From contig NZ_RWIM01000209.1 of assembly GCF_009764645.1 (NCBI RefSeq), positions 1 to 64,000 on the forward strand: 64,000 nucleotides of DNA. Direction: 5' to 3'. The DNA comes from Pseudomonas sp. PB106 (GTDB lineage Bacteria > Pseudomonadota > Gammaproteobacteria > Pseudomonadales > Pseudomonadaceae). Positions 35,506-44,910 of the stretch are shown here, in pieces. The notes beneath the pieces were generated by a model. That model saw only the letters and a list, made by a program, of their open reading frames with translations, ran no database searches and was not told the DNA's origin. The first letter of the stretch is position 1. Every line of letters starts with the position of its first letter. The position numbers were made by a program, and so were the translations under genes.

Positions 35506-35946
35506 ATGATGGACATCAACGAGATTCGCGAATACCTGCCTCACCGTTACCCGTTCCTGCTGGTGGACCGGGTGGTGGAACTGGACACTGAAGGCAAGCG
35601 CATTCGCGCCTACAAGAATGTCAGCATCAATGAACCGTTCTTCAATGGTCACTTCCCGGCGCATCCAATCATGCCGGGCGTGCTGATCATCGAAGCGATG
35701 GCTCAGGCTGCCGGGATCCTCGGTTTCAAAATGCTTGATGTGAAGCCTGCCGACGGCACGCTTTACTACTTCGTCGGTTCCGACAAGCTGCGCTTCCGCC
35801 AGCCTGTGCTGCCGGGCGACCAGTTGATCCTCGAAGCCAAGTTCATCAGCTGCAAGCGTCAGATCTGGAAATTCGAGTGCCAGGCTTCGGTCGACGGCAA
35901 GCCGGTCTGCTCCGCTGAAATCATCTGCGCGGAACGCAAGCTATGA
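35506..35946 (+). CDS. fabZ: 3-hydroxyacyl-ACP dehydratase FabZ
   Basis: A 146-residue hot-dog-fold enzyme that dehydrates 3-hydroxyacyl-ACP in fatty acid elongation and shares its substrate pool with LpxA and LpxD. The active site is in NGHFPAHPIMPGVLIIEAMA (catalytic His and downstream Glu). YLPHRYPFLLVDRVVE is the conserved start. Two adjacent ATG codons exist, so the first residue is uncertain by one. It overlaps lpxA by four bases. Confidence 0.97.
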   Translation: MMDINEIREYLPHRYPFLLVDRVVELDTEGKRIRAYKNVSINEPFFNGHFPAHPIMPGVLIIEAMAQAAGILGFKMLDVKPADGTLYYFVGSDKLRFRQPVLPGDQLILEAKFISCKRQIWKFECQASVDGKPVCSAEIICAERKL

Positions 35947-36719
35947 GTTTGATTGACCCTCGCGCAATCATCGATCCGTCGGCCGTTCTGGCTGACGGCG
36001 TCGAGGTCGGCCCGTGGTCGATCATCGGCGCAGGTGTGGAAATCGGCGAGGGTACCGTGATCGGGCCGCATGTAATCCTCAAAGGCCCGACCCGCATCGG
36101 CAAGCACAATCGTATCTACCAGTTTTCCTCGGTAGGCGAAGACACGCCCGATCTGAAGTACAAAGGTGAAGAAACCCGTCTCGTCATCGGTGACCATAAC
36201 GTCATCCGAGAGGGCGTAACCATTCATCGTGGCACCGTGCAGGACCGTTCGGAAACCACGCTGGGCGATCACAACCTGATCATGGCCTATGCCCACATCG
36301 GTCACGACAGCGTCATTGGCAACAACTGCATTCTGGTCAACAACACCGCACTGGCTGGCCACGTGCATGTCGATGACTGGGCGATCCTCTCCGGTTTTAC
36401 CCTGGTGCATCAGTATTGCCATATTGGCGCGCACAGTTTCTCCGGAATGGGCACCGCGATTGGCAAGGATGTTCCGGCATTCGTCACCGTGTTCGGCAAC
36501 CCGGCCGAAGCGCGCAGCATGAACTTCGAGGGCATGCGCCGTCGTGGTTTCAGCGAAGACGCGATTCACACCCTGCGTCGCGCCTACAAGACCGTCTACC
36601 GCCAAGGCCTGACGGTCGAGCAGGCATTGGCTGAGCTGGCCGAACCTGCCGCACAGTTCCCGGAAGTCGCGATATTCCGCGATTCCATTCAGTCGTCGAC
36701 TCGCGGCATCACCCGCTGA
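35943..36719 (+). CDS. lpxA: UDP-N-acetylglucosamine acyltransferase LpxA
   Basis: A 258-residue trimeric enzyme starting lipid A synthesis by O-acylation of UDP-GlcNAc. Hexapeptide beta-helix repeats fill about 1-190 (IDPSAVLADGVEVGPWSIIG, GNNCILVNNTALAGHVHVDD), with the catalytic His in the MAYAHIGHDSVIG segment. The helical C-terminal domain (about 195-258) is complete. Chain-length selection cannot be read confidently from sequence here. Confidence 0.97.
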   Translation: MSLIDPRAIIDPSAVLADGVEVGPWSIIGAGVEIGEGTVIGPHVILKGPTRIGKHNRIYQFSSVGEDTPDLKYKGEETRLVIGDHNVIREGVTIHRGTVQDRSETTLGDHNLIMAYAHIGHDSVIGNNCILVNNTALAGHVHVDDWAILSGFTLVHQYCHIGAHSFSGMGTAIGKDVPAFVTVFGNPAEARSMNFEGMRRRGFSEDAIHTLRRAYKTVYRQGLTVEQALAELAEPAAQFPEVAIFRDSIQSSTRGITR

Positions 36720-36721
36720 TC

Positions 36722-37852
36722 ATGGCCAGTCTGCGTATTGCGCTGGTGGCGGGTGAAGCTTCCGGTGACATTCTCGGCGCCGGTCTCATGCGCGCCCTCA
36801 AGGCACAGCATCCGGCGGTTGAGTTCATCGGCGTTGGTGGCCCGTTGATGCAAGCTGAAGGCCTGACTTCGTACTTTCCCATGGAGCGCTTGTCGGTCAT
36901 GGGCCTGGTGGAAGTCCTCGGTCGCCTGCGTGAGTTGCTCAAGCGCCGCAAAGACCTGATCGCCACGCTGATCGCTGAAAAGCCGGATGTGTTCATCGGC
37001 ATTGATGCACCGGACTTCAACCTCAATATCGAACTGAAGCTGCGTCAGGCCGGGATCAAGACCGTGCATTACGTCAGCCCGTCGGTGTGGGCGTGGCGGC
37101 AGAAGCGCGTGCTGAAGATCCGCGAAGGCTGCGACCTGATGCTCACGTTGCTGCCGTTCGAAGCAAAATTCTACGAAGAAAAAGGCGTGCCGGTGCGGTT
37201 CGTCGGTCATACGCTGGCCGATACCATTCCGCTGGAAGCCGATCGCGCTGCGGCGCGCGCCGAACTGGGCTTGCCCGACGGCCCGCTGGTGGCGTTGATG
37301 CCTGGCAGTCGTGGTGGCGAAGTCTCGCGGCTGGGTGCGCTGTTCCTCGATACCGCTGAACGTCTGCGGGCGATGCGCCCGGGTTTGCGCTTTGTCATTC
37401 CGTGTGCCAACCCGGAGCGCCGCGTACAGCTCGAAGAGCTGCTTGCCGGTCGCGACCTGCCGGTGACTCTGCTCGATGGCAAATCTCATCTGGCACTGGC
37501 TGCGTGCAACGCCGTGCTGATCGCCTCCGGCACCGCCACCCTCGAAGCGCTGCTGTACAAGCGGCCGATGGTGGTGGCTTATCGTTTGGCGCCGCTGACG
37601 TTCTGGATCCTCAAGCGCATGGTCAAGAGCCCGTACGTGTCCCTGCCAAACCTGTTGGCCCAGCGTCTGCTGGTGCCAGAATTGTTGCAGGATGATGCTA
37701 CGGTCGAGGCGCTGGCCCAGACCCTGTCGCCGCTGATCGAAGGCGGCGAAGAACAGACTCGTGGTTTCGACGAAATCCACCGCACGCTGCGGCTGGATGC
37801 TTCCAATCAGGCGGCGGACGCCGTCCTCAACCTGATCGGCCAGACACGATGA
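36722..37852 (+). CDS. lpxB: Lipid-A-disaccharide synthase LpxB
   Basis: A 376-residue GT19 glycosyltransferase joining UDP-diacylglucosamine to lipid X. Typical segments: LVAGEASGDILGAGLMRAL at the N-terminus, MGLVEVLGRL, FIGIDAPDFNL, YVSPSVWAWR, and LPGSRGGEVSRL-like LMPGSRGGEVSRLGALF. LIASGTATLEALLYKRPMVV is the sugar-nucleotide site. It overlaps rnhB by four bases. Confidence 0.97.
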   Translation: MASLRIALVAGEASGDILGAGLMRALKAQHPAVEFIGVGGPLMQAEGLTSYFPMERLSVMGLVEVLGRLRELLKRRKDLIATLIAEKPDVFIGIDAPDFNLNIELKLRQAGIKTVHYVSPSVWAWRQKRVLKIREGCDLMLTLLPFEAKFYEEKGVPVRFVGHTLADTIPLEADRAAARAELGLPDGPLVALMPGSRGGEVSRLGALFLDTAERLRAMRPGLRFVIPCANPERRVQLEELLAGRDLPVTLLDGKSHLALAACNAVLIASGTATLEALLYKRPMVVAYRLAPLTFWILKRMVKSPYVSLPNLLAQRLLVPELLQDDATVEALAQTLSPLIEGGEEQTRGFDEIHRTLRLDASNQAADAVLNLIGQTR

Positions 37853-38490
37853 GTAAGACAAGCATGCAGATGGGCCTGGATTTCACCCTGGTCGCCGAAG
37901 TCGAAGAGTTGGTCGCCGGCGTCGATGAAGTCGGTCGCGGCCCGTTGTGCGGCGCGGTGGTCACGGCGGCGGTGATCCTCGATCCGAACCGGCCGATCCT
38001 CGGTCTCAATGACTCGAAGAAACTCACTGAAGCCAAGCGCGAAAAGCTCTACGACGAAATCATCGAGAAGTCGCTGAGCTGGTGCATCGCCCGCGCCGAA
38101 GTCGAAGAAATCGACGAGCTGAATATCCTCCACGCGACCATGCTGGCCATGCAGCGCGCAGTGGCCGGTCTGCACATCCAGCCGAAACTGGCGATGATCG
38201 ATGGCAACCGCTGCCCGCAATTGCCGATGCGCGCCGAGGCGGTGGTGCAGGGCGACGGCAAGGTGCCGGCCATCGCTGCCGCGTCGATTCTGGCCAAGGT
38301 CAGTCGCGACCGTGAAATGGCGGCATTCGAATTGATCTACCCGGGTTACGGCATCGGCGGCCACAAAGGTTATCCGACGCCCGTTCATCTGGAAGCGTTG
38401 GTGCGTCTCGGCCCGACGCCGATTCACCGGCGCTCGTTCGCCCCGGTGCGTCAGGCTTATGAAGCGCTCGAAGGCCTGACGCAGGTTTAG
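37849..38490 (+). CDS. rnhB: Ribonuclease HII
   Basis: A 213-residue type 2 RNase H that incises at ribonucleotides in DNA. The catalytic DEVGRG motif lies in VAGVDEVGRGPLCGAVV (about residues 25-40), LNDSKKLTEAKRE and ILAKVSRDREM follow, with the active-site Asp in MIDGNRCPQ. The N-terminal few residues are a little longer than usual because the start is set by overlap with lpxB. Confidence 0.96.
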   Translation: MSKTSMQMGLDFTLVAEVEELVAGVDEVGRGPLCGAVVTAAVILDPNRPILGLNDSKKLTEAKREKLYDEIIEKSLSWCIARAEVEEIDELNILHATMLAMQRAVAGLHIQPKLAMIDGNRCPQLPMRAEAVVQGDGKVPAIAAASILAKVSRDREMAAFELIYPGYGIGGHKGYPTPVHLEALVRLGPTPIHRRSFAPVRQAYEALEGLTQV

Positions 38491-38513
38491 TCGCAAGGCT
38501 GATGTTTTGTTCG

Positions 38514-38535
38514 AGGCCCGGTACAATCCGGGCCT
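38514..38535 (+). terminator. Hairpin before dnaE
   Basis: AGGCCCGG and CCGGGCCT form a perfect 8-bp stem with a TACAAT loop, followed by TGTTGTCTCT. It may be a weak terminator after rnhB; the TACAAT in the loop could alternatively be a -10 element for dnaE. Confidence 0.5.
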
Positions 38536-38566
38536 TGTTGTCTCTATGTAACTGGACAGGATCACT

Positions 38567-41500
38567 ATGCCGGCTTCATTCGTTCATCTACGCCTGCACA
38601 CTGAATACTCGCTGGTCGACGGGCTGGTGCGGATCAAGCCACTGGTCAAGGCCCTGACTGGCATGAACATGCCTGCCGTCGCGGTCACCGACCAGAACAA
38701 CATGTGTTCCCTGGTCAAATTCTATAAAAACACCATGGGCGCGGGCATCAAGCCGATCTGCGGCGCCGACCTGTGGCTGTCGAACAAGGATCCGGATGCA
38801 CCACTGAGCCGGCTCAGCCTGTTGGTGATGAATGCCAAGGGCTATCGCAACCTCACCGAGTTGATCTCGCGCGGCTTCATCGAAGGCCAGCGCAACGGCA
38901 TGATCATCGTCGAGCGCGAGTGGGTCGCCGAGGCCAACGAAGGCCTGATCATGCTGTCCGCCGCCAAAGAAGGCGAGATCGGCATGGCCATGATCGGCGG
39001 CAACCCGGCCGAAGCCGAAGCCTTGGCCCGTGAGTGGATGTCGGTATTCCCGGATCGTTTTTATCTGGAAATCCAGCGCACCAACCGCCCCAACGATGAA
39101 GAACAACTGCACGGCGCCGTCGCCCTCGCCGACAAACTCGGCGCGCCGCTGGTGGCGACCAACGATGTGCGCTTCATCAAGCAGGAAGACTTTGCCGCCC
39201 ACGAAACCCGCGTGTGCATCGGTGAGGGCCGCGCCCTCGACGATCCTCGGCGCTCGAAGAACTACAGCGATCAGCAATACCTGAAAAGCGCCGAGGAAAT
39301 GCTCGAGCTGTTCAGCGATATTCCCGACGCCATCGAAAACACCGTCGAGATCGCCAAGCGCTGCAACATCGAAGTGAAGCTGGGCACTCACTTCCTGCCC
39401 AACTTCCCGATTCCCGATGGCATGACCATCGACGAGTATTTCCGCAAGGTGTCCTTCGACGGTCTCGAAGAACGCTTGACGGTCCTGCTGCCAAAAGACA
39501 CCACCGAAGACTACGAAGCCAAGCGTCAGGTCTACGTCGACCGGCTGAATTTCGAGCTGGATATCATCATCCAGATGGGCTTCCCCGGTTACTTCCTGAT
39601 CGTTATGGACTTTATCCAGTGGGCCAAGAGCAACGGCGTGCCGGTAGGTCCTGGCCGGGGGTCGGGTGCCGGTTCGCTGGTGGCTTATGTGCAGAAGATC
39701 ACCGACCTCGACCCACTGGAATACGATTTGCTGTTCGAACGTTTCCTTAACCCGGAACGGGTATCGATGCCCGACTTCGACGTCGACTTCTGCATGGACG
39801 GTCGCGACCGCGTCATCGATTATGTGGCCGAGAAATACGGGCGCAACGCGGTAAGCCAGATCATCACTTTCGGTTCCATGGCCGCCAAGGCTGTGGTGCG
39901 CGACGTGGCGCGGGTGCAGGGCAAGTCCTACGGCCTGGCGGATCGTCTGTCGAAGATGATTCCGTTCGAAGTCGGCATGACCCTGGAAAAAGCCTACGAG
40001 CAGGAAGAAATCCTGCGTGACTTCATCAAGGTCGATGAAGAGGCGGCGGAAATCTGGGAGATGGCGCGCAAGCTTGAAGGCGTTGTGCGTAACGTTGGTA
40101 AACACGCCGGTGGTGTGGTGATCGCGCCGACCAAGCTGACTGACTTCTCGCCAATCTATTGCGACGAGGCCGGCGACGGTCTGGTAACCCAGTTCGACAA
40201 GGACGACGTTGAGGCGGCCGGCCTGGTGAAGTTCGACTTCCTCGGTCTGCGGACGTTGACGGTGATCGACTGGGCGCTGAAGACCATCAACCGCGACCGC
40301 GCCAAGGTCGACGAACCGCCGCTGGACATCGCGTTCATCCCGCTGGACGACAAACCGACGTACACGCTGCTGCAAAAAGCTGAAACCACCGCGGTGTTCC
40401 AGCTTGAATCCCGCGGCATGAAAGAGCTGATCAAAAAGCTCAAGCCCGACTGCCTGGAAGACTTGATCGCACTGGTGGCCCTGTTCCGTCCGGGCCCGCT
40501 GCAATCGGGCATGGTTGACGACTTTATCAACCGTAAGCACGGTCGCGCCGAGCTGGCGTATCCGCACTCCGACTATCAATACGAAGGCCTCAAGCCAGTA
40601 CTGGCGCCGACCTACGGCATCATTCTGTATCAGGAACAGGTGATGCAGATTGCCCAGGTCATGGCCGGCTACACCCTCGGCGGCGCAGACATGCTCCGTC
40701 GCGCCATGGGTAAGAAAAAGCCTGAAGAGATGGCCAAGCAGCGCGGCGGTTTCATTGAAGGTTGCAAGACCAACAATATCGACGCCGACCTCGCCGGTAA
40801 CATTTTTGACCTGGTGGAAAAATTCGCCGGTTACGGCTTCAACAAGTCTCACTCGGCTGCTTACGGTCTGGTTTCGTACCAGACCGCGTGGCTGAAAACC
40901 CACTACCCGGCGCCGTTCATGGCCGCGGTACTGTCGGCGGACATGCACAACACCGACAAAGTCGTGACCTTGATCGAAGAAATTCGCACCATGAAGCTGC
41001 GTCTCGACGCGCCGGATGTGAATACTTCGGAGTTCAAGTTCACGGTGAACGACGAAGGCCGCATCATTTATGGTCTCGGCGCGATCAAAGGCGTAGGCGA
41101 GGGGCCGGTTGAGGCGATCACTGAGGCGCGCGAGGGCGGGCCGTTCAAGGATCTGTTCGATTTCTGCGCTCGGGTCGACCTCAAGCGCATCAACAAGCGC
41201 ACGCTCGACGGCTTGATCCGCAGCGGCGCTCTGGATCGCCTTGGCCCGTACTTCCACGATGAGCAAAAAGCCTACCAAGCCAACATTGACCGCAACCGCG
41301 CGGTGCTGCTGACGGCCATGGAAGAGGCGATCAAGGCCGCCGAACAAACTGCACGCACTCAGGATAGCGGGCACTCGGACCTGTTCGGTGGACTCTTCGT
41401 CGAAGAAGACGCTGACGTTTACGCCAACCATCGCAAGGCCAAGGAGTTGACGCTCAAGGAGCGGCTCAAAGGGGAGAAAGACACCCTGGGCCTGTACCTG

Positions 41501-42088
41501 ACCGGTCACCCGATTGATGAATACGAAGGTGAAATCCGTCGTTTCGCCCGCCAGCGCATCATTGATCTGAAACCGGCGCGAGATACCCAGACCGTCGCAG
41601 GCATGATCATTGCGCTGCGGGTCATGAAGAACAAGAAGGGCGACAAGATGGGGTTCATCACCCTGGATGACCGCTCTGGACGCATCGAGGCCTCGCTGTT
41701 TTCCGAGTCGTTCCATGCGGCGCAGTCGTTGTTGCAGACTGACGCGATGGTGGTCGTCGAAGGCGAGGTCAGCAATGACGACTTCTCCGGCGGCCTGAAG
41801 CTGCGGGTCAAGCGCGTGATGAGCATGGAAGATGCGCGCACCAACCTTGCCGAGAGCCTGCGCCTGAAGCTGCAGACCCAGGACCTGAAGGGCGATCAGC
41901 TACGCTGGTTGGGCGATCTGCTCAAGCGTCATCGCGGCGCGTGCCCGATCACCATGGAGTACACCAGCCCGGATGCGAAGACCTTGCTGCAGTTCGGTGA
42001 GACGTGGCGAATCGACCCGGCGGATGCCTTGATTCAGGCTCTGCGTGACCAGTTCGGGCGAGACAACGTCTTCCTCCAATACCGTTGA
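38567..42088 (+). CDS. dnaE: DNA polymerase III alpha subunit DnaE
   Basis: A 1173-residue replicative polymerase. The order is an N-terminal PHP domain (FVHLRLHTEYSLVDGLVRIK), the polymerase core with catalytic Asp in PDFDVDFCMDGRDRVIDYV (about 401-420), a tandem helix-hairpin-helix and an OB fold near the end (TVAGMIIALRVMKNKKG). Length is typical for pseudomonad DnaE1. Its place after rnhB and before accA is conserved. The long opposite-strand frame over it is a shadow. Confidence 0.98.
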   Translation: MPASFVHLRLHTEYSLVDGLVRIKPLVKALTGMNMPAVAVTDQNNMCSLVKFYKNTMGAGIKPICGADLWLSNKDPDAPLSRLSLLVMNAKGYRNLTELISRGFIEGQRNGMIIVEREWVAEANEGLIMLSAAKEGEIGMAMIGGNPAEAEALAREWMSVFPDRFYLEIQRTNRPNDEEQLHGAVALADKLGAPLVATNDVRFIKQEDFAAHETRVCIGEGRALDDPRRSKNYSDQQYLKSAEEMLELFSDIPDAIENTVEIAKRCNIEVKLGTHFLPNFPIPDGMTIDEYFRKVSFDGLEERLTVLLPKDTTEDYEAKRQVYVDRLNFELDIIIQMGFPGYFLIVMDFIQWAKSNGVPVGPGRGSGAGSLVAYVQKITDLDPLEYDLLFERFLNPERVSMPDFDVDFCMDGRDRVIDYVAEKYGRNAVSQIITFGSMAAKAVVRDVARVQGKSYGLADRLSKMIPFEVGMTLEKAYEQEEILRDFIKVDEEAAEIWEMARKLEGVVRNVGKHAGGVVIAPTKLTDFSPIYCDEAGDGLVTQFDKDDVEAAGLVKFDFLGLRTLTVIDWALKTINRDRAKVDEPPLDIAFIPLDDKPTYTLLQKAETTAVFQLESRGMKELIKKLKPDCLEDLIALVALFRPGPLQSGMVDDFINRKHGRAELAYPHSDYQYEGLKPVLAPTYGIILYQEQVMQIAQVMAGYTLGGADMLRRAMGKKKPEEMAKQRGGFIEGCKTNNIDADLAGNIFDLVEKFAGYGFNKSHSAAYGLVSYQTAWLKTHYPAPFMAAVLSADMHNTDKVVTLIEEIRTMKLRLDAPDVNTSEFKFTVNDEGRIIYGLGAIKGVGEGPVEAITEAREGGPFKDLFDFCARVDLKRINKRTLDGLIRSGALDRLGPYFHDEQKAYQANIDRNRAVLLTAMEEAIKAAEQTARTQDSGHSDLFGGLFVEEDADVYANHRKAKELTLKERLKGEKDTLGLYLTGHPIDEYEGEIRRFARQRIIDLKPARDTQTVAGMIIALRVMKNKKGDKMGFITLDDRSGRIEASLFSESFHAAQSLLQTDAMVVVEGEVSNDDFSGGLKLRVKRVMSMEDARTNLAESLRLKLQTQDLKGDQLRWLGDLLKRHRGACPITMEYTSPDAKTLLQFGETWRIDPADALIQALRDQFGRDNVFLQYR

Positions 42089-42090
42089 CC

Positions 42091-42172
42091 GGCGAGTGCC
42101 ATCATGGCGCTTGCCCGCAACCTGAATTTTTAATCTCGACCTCAGCGCGCCTCTCCCTTAAGGTAGGGCGCG
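42091..42172. other. Two hairpins between dnaE and accA
   Basis: GGCGAGTGCCAT pairs with ATGGCGCTTGCC just after the dnaE stop, with a T run 12 bases later. CGCGCC and GGCGCG flank a smaller CCTTAAGG palindrome further on. Either could reduce read-through into accA; no strong promoter was seen in the gap. Confidence 0.45.
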
Positions 42173-42227
42173 AATAGACAACCGGCCGGCCCAAGCTCAT
42201 TTGGGACACGACCCAAGACGGACGCCT

Positions 42228-43175
42228 ATGAACCCGAATTTTCTAGATTTCGAACAGCCGATCGCCGACCTGCAAGCCAAGATCGAAGAGTTGCGCTTGG
42301 TCGGTAATGACAATTCGCTGAATATCGGCGATGAGATCTCCCGCCTGCAGGACAAGAGCAAAACGCTGACCGAAGACATCTTCGGCAAGCTGACCAGCTG
42401 GCAGATCGCACGCCTGGCGCGTCACCCGAAACGCCCGTACACCCTCGACTACATCCAGCACATCTTCACCGAGTTCGACGAACTGCACGGCGACCGTCAC
42501 TTCTCTGACGACGCGGCAATCGTCGGCGGTATCGCCCGCCTGGAAGACCAGCCGGTGATGATCATCGGTCACCAAAAGGGCCGTGAAGTCCGCGAGAAGG
42601 TACGCCGCAACTTCGGCATGCCACGTCCGGAAGGCTACCGAAAGGCTTGCCGCCTGATGGAAATGGCCGAGCGTTTCAAAATGCCGATCCTGACCTTCAT
42701 CGACACCCCGGGTGCCTACCCAGGTATTGACGCTGAAGAGCGCAACCAGAGCGAAGCCATCGCCTGGAACCTGCGTGTGATGTCGCGCCTGAAGACCCCG
42801 ATCATCGCCACCGTTATCGGTGAAGGTGGTTCCGGTGGTGCACTGGCCATCGGCGTCTGCGACCAGTTGAACATGCTGCAATATTCGACCTACGCGGTGA
42901 TCTCGCCGGAAGGTTGCGCTTCGATTCTGTGGAAAACCGCAGAAAAGGCCCCGGATGCTGCTGAAGCGATGGGCATCACCGCCGAGCGTCTGAAAGGCCT
43001 GGGCATTGTCGACAAGGTGATTGGCGAGCCTTTGGGCGGCGCCCACCGTGATCCGGCGGCTGCGGCTGCATCGATCCGTGCCGAGCTGAGCTCGCAACTG
43101 GCGATGCTGAAGAAGTTCGATAACGAAGCGCTGTTGAAGCGTCGTTATGATCGACTGATGAGCTACGGTCTCTAA
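42228..43175 (+). CDS. accA: Acetyl-CoA carboxylase carboxyltransferase subunit alpha
   Basis: A 315-residue subunit that, with AccD, transfers CO2 from carboxybiotin to acetyl-CoA, the first committed step of fatty acid synthesis. The N-terminus MNPNFLDFEQPIADLQAKI and the CoA site (IDTPGAYPGIDAEERNQSEA, GEGGSGGALAIGVCD) are conserved. The ATG giving this N-terminus is chosen over an earlier GTG-type extension. Confidence 0.98.
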   Translation: MNPNFLDFEQPIADLQAKIEELRLVGNDNSLNIGDEISRLQDKSKTLTEDIFGKLTSWQIARLARHPKRPYTLDYIQHIFTEFDELHGDRHFSDDAAIVGGIARLEDQPVMIIGHQKGREVREKVRRNFGMPRPEGYRKACRLMEMAERFKMPILTFIDTPGAYPGIDAEERNQSEAIAWNLRVMSRLKTPIIATVIGEGGSGGALAIGVCDQLNMLQYSTYAVISPEGCASILWKTAEKAPDAAEAMGITAERLKGLGIVDKVIGEPLGGAHRDPAAAAASIRAELSSQLAMLKKFDNEALLKRRYDRLMSYGL

Positions 43176-43192
43176 GTCGAACGCAATACCTC

Positions 43193-43282
43193 TGTAGGAG
43201 TGAGCCTGCTCGCGATGAGGGCGTAACATTCAACCAATGTGTTGGCTGTCACACCGCTATCGCGAGCAGGCTCACTCCTACA
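43193..43282. repeat. REP hairpin, GGAGTGAGCCTGCTCGC family
   Basis: TGTAGGAGTGAGCCTGCTCG and CGAGCAGGCTCACTCCTACA are perfect inverses around a 50-base centre containing a smaller ACACATTGG-type inverted segment. It lies between accA and tilS, inside a same-strand run, unlike most copies here. Confidence 0.9.
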
Positions 43283-43307
43283 TTTGTTTTGGGGCAAAGA
43301 GTTAAAT

Positions 43308-44636
43308 ATGGGTCAGTCCATGATTGATTTGCCTTCACGGCTTCTGCGCAACCTTGAGCCTTGGCGCAATGCCGCTCATTGGCGCGTCGCGTTCTCCGGT
43401 GGCCTTGATTCCACTGTTCTGCTGCATCTGCTCGCCCATCTCGCAAAATCCGAATCCCTTCCTCTGTTAAGCGCAGTTCATATCCATCACGGCCTTCAGG
43501 CTGTGGCTGATGCTTGGCCGCAGCATTGCCAGTCCGTATGCGATGCGCTGGGCGTGCCGCTGTTGATCGAGCGCGTGACAGTTCGGTCGGGCGCGAGTCT
43601 GGAGCGGGCGGCGCGGGATGCGCGGTACGCGGTGTTCAGTTCGCTTACCAAGGCCAATGACGTTTTGCTGACTGGCCAGCATCGCGATGACCAGGCAGAA
43701 ACGCTGCTGTTTCGTCTGTTGCGCGGTGCCGGTGTGCGTGGACTATCCGCGATGCCGCGACAGCGTTCGGTGGGGCAGGGGACGCTGATTCGTCCCTTGC
43801 TCGATGTTTCCCGGGCTGAACTCGAAGCGTATGCGCAAGCTCATCAACTGAGCTGGATCGAAGACCCGTCGAATCAAGATCGGCAGTTCTCGCGCAATTA
43901 TCTGCGGCATCAGGTCATGCCGTTGATGACCGAGCGCTGGCCGCAAGCGCAGACAAGCATGGCTCGTAGTGCCGCGCATCTGCGTGAAGCCCAAGGGCTG
44001 CTGGATGAGCTGGCGCAGATCGATCTGACGCAGGCCGCCACCGCTCATGAATTCGAATGGCTGGGATTACCGTCTCTGGAGTTGGCGCCGCTGGCGATGT
44101 TGTCTGCCGCGCGCCAGCGAAACGCCCTCAGTCACTGGCTTGAGCCGCTGACGCGCCTGCCTGACACCGACCATTGGTCGGGTTGGAGCGATCTCTGCGA
44201 GGCTGCTCATGATGCCTCGCCGATCTGGCGACTGGCCGATGGCGAGCTGCACCGCAGCGCCGGACGGGTCTGGTGGCTCAGCGGTGAGTGGCTGCGCACG
44301 CCAGTGATCGGTTGCGAGTGGCAGACCCCGTCTTCAGCGCTACGCTTGGCCGACAACGGACGTGTCATGTTCAGCGGGCAGACTCCCGCCGGATCTTTGC
44401 AGATCCGCTACCGACAGGGAGGCGAAGTGATGCAGTTGGCGGTTCGCGGTCATCGCGACCTCAAGCGCTTGCTTAATGAACGTGGGGTGCCGTGTTTTGT
44501 GCGTGGCAGATTGCCGCTGCTGTTTCGCAGCGAAGAATTGCTCGCGGTGGCGAACCTGGCGGGTCTTGACGGCCCTGAGCATGGCGCCTGGAAATTGCAT
44601 TGGCAGCCAACAGACGAAGATCAAGGTTTGAGCTGA
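43308..44636 (+). CDS. tilS: tRNA(Ile)-lysidine synthase TilS
   Basis: A 442-residue PP-loop ATPase that turns C34 of tRNA-Ile(CAU) into lysidine so that it reads AUA. The PP-loop is SGGLDSTVLLHLL (about 34-46), with HIHHGLQAVAD and LTGQHRDDQAETLLFRLLRG further on. C-terminal TilS substrate-binding domains fill the rest. The ATG (MGQSMIDLP) is supported by AAAGAG; starts further upstream lie within the REP element. A second in-frame ATG four codons later is possible. Confidence 0.95.
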   Translation: MGQSMIDLPSRLLRNLEPWRNAAHWRVAFSGGLDSTVLLHLLAHLAKSESLPLLSAVHIHHGLQAVADAWPQHCQSVCDALGVPLLIERVTVRSGASLERAARDARYAVFSSLTKANDVLLTGQHRDDQAETLLFRLLRGAGVRGLSAMPRQRSVGQGTLIRPLLDVSRAELEAYAQAHQLSWIEDPSNQDRQFSRNYLRHQVMPLMTERWPQAQTSMARSAAHLREAQGLLDELAQIDLTQAATAHEFEWLGLPSLELAPLAMLSAARQRNALSHWLEPLTRLPDTDHWSGWSDLCEAAHDASPIWRLADGELHRSAGRVWWLSGEWLRTPVIGCEWQTPSSALRLADNGRVMFSGQTPAGSLQIRYRQGGEVMQLAVRGHRDLKRLLNERGVPCFVRGRLPLLFRSEELLAVANLAGLDGPEHGAWKLHWQPTDEDQGLS

Positions 44637-44656
44637 AAGGAGCATTCCGGTAGACT
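44628..44656 (+). promoter_or_regulatory. Promoter of pyrG
   Basis: TTGAGC and TAGACT with 17-base spacing overlap the end of tilS. A start near 44663 would leave a leader of about 250 bases before pyrG. Confidence 0.55.
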
Positions 44657-44662
44657 ACGCTC

Positions 44663-44910
44663 CCTTCTTGATACAACTTCTGTGGATTCGCCTGAATTAC
44701 AGGAGTTGCCGATTACCAAGCAGTCTTTGCTGGGCGATTCCAAAAAATGTGTAGCGAGCAACGTACCGGTGTTTCATCTGCCGGTCTGTCCCAACGCGGC
44801 GGTTTTTTTGAAAGGTGCACTGTGATTAATGCAGGTGATCGGGGGCTTCGGCCTTCCTTCGCTTTCCCCGGCGGCTCGTACCGCTTTAACGCAGACTTCT
44901 AGGGTTTTTC
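44663..44910 (+). promoter_or_regulatory. pyrG leader with possible attenuator and short open frames
   Basis: The 274 bases between tilS and pyrG hold no established gene. CTGCCG (44778) and CGGCGG (44797) form a 6-bp stem with one G-U pair, followed directly by seven T residues (44803-44809): a weak terminator form. Two short frames cover it. One (44682-44825, GTG, 47 codons) lacks a clear SD. The other (44747-44902, ATG, 51 codons) ends eight bases before the pyrG start. The layout recalls pyrBI-type attenuation, where a translated leader spans the attenuator. This is inference from form only. Confidence 0.4.

Noticed and set aside
38588..41716. 1042-codon open frame opposite dnaE
   Set aside because: It lies wholly within dnaE on the other strand without a supported start or family features.
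42201..42227. Nine-codon N-terminal extension of AccA
   Set aside because: It has no SD and is not part of the family N-terminus; ATG at 42228 gives the expected MNPNFLDFEQ.
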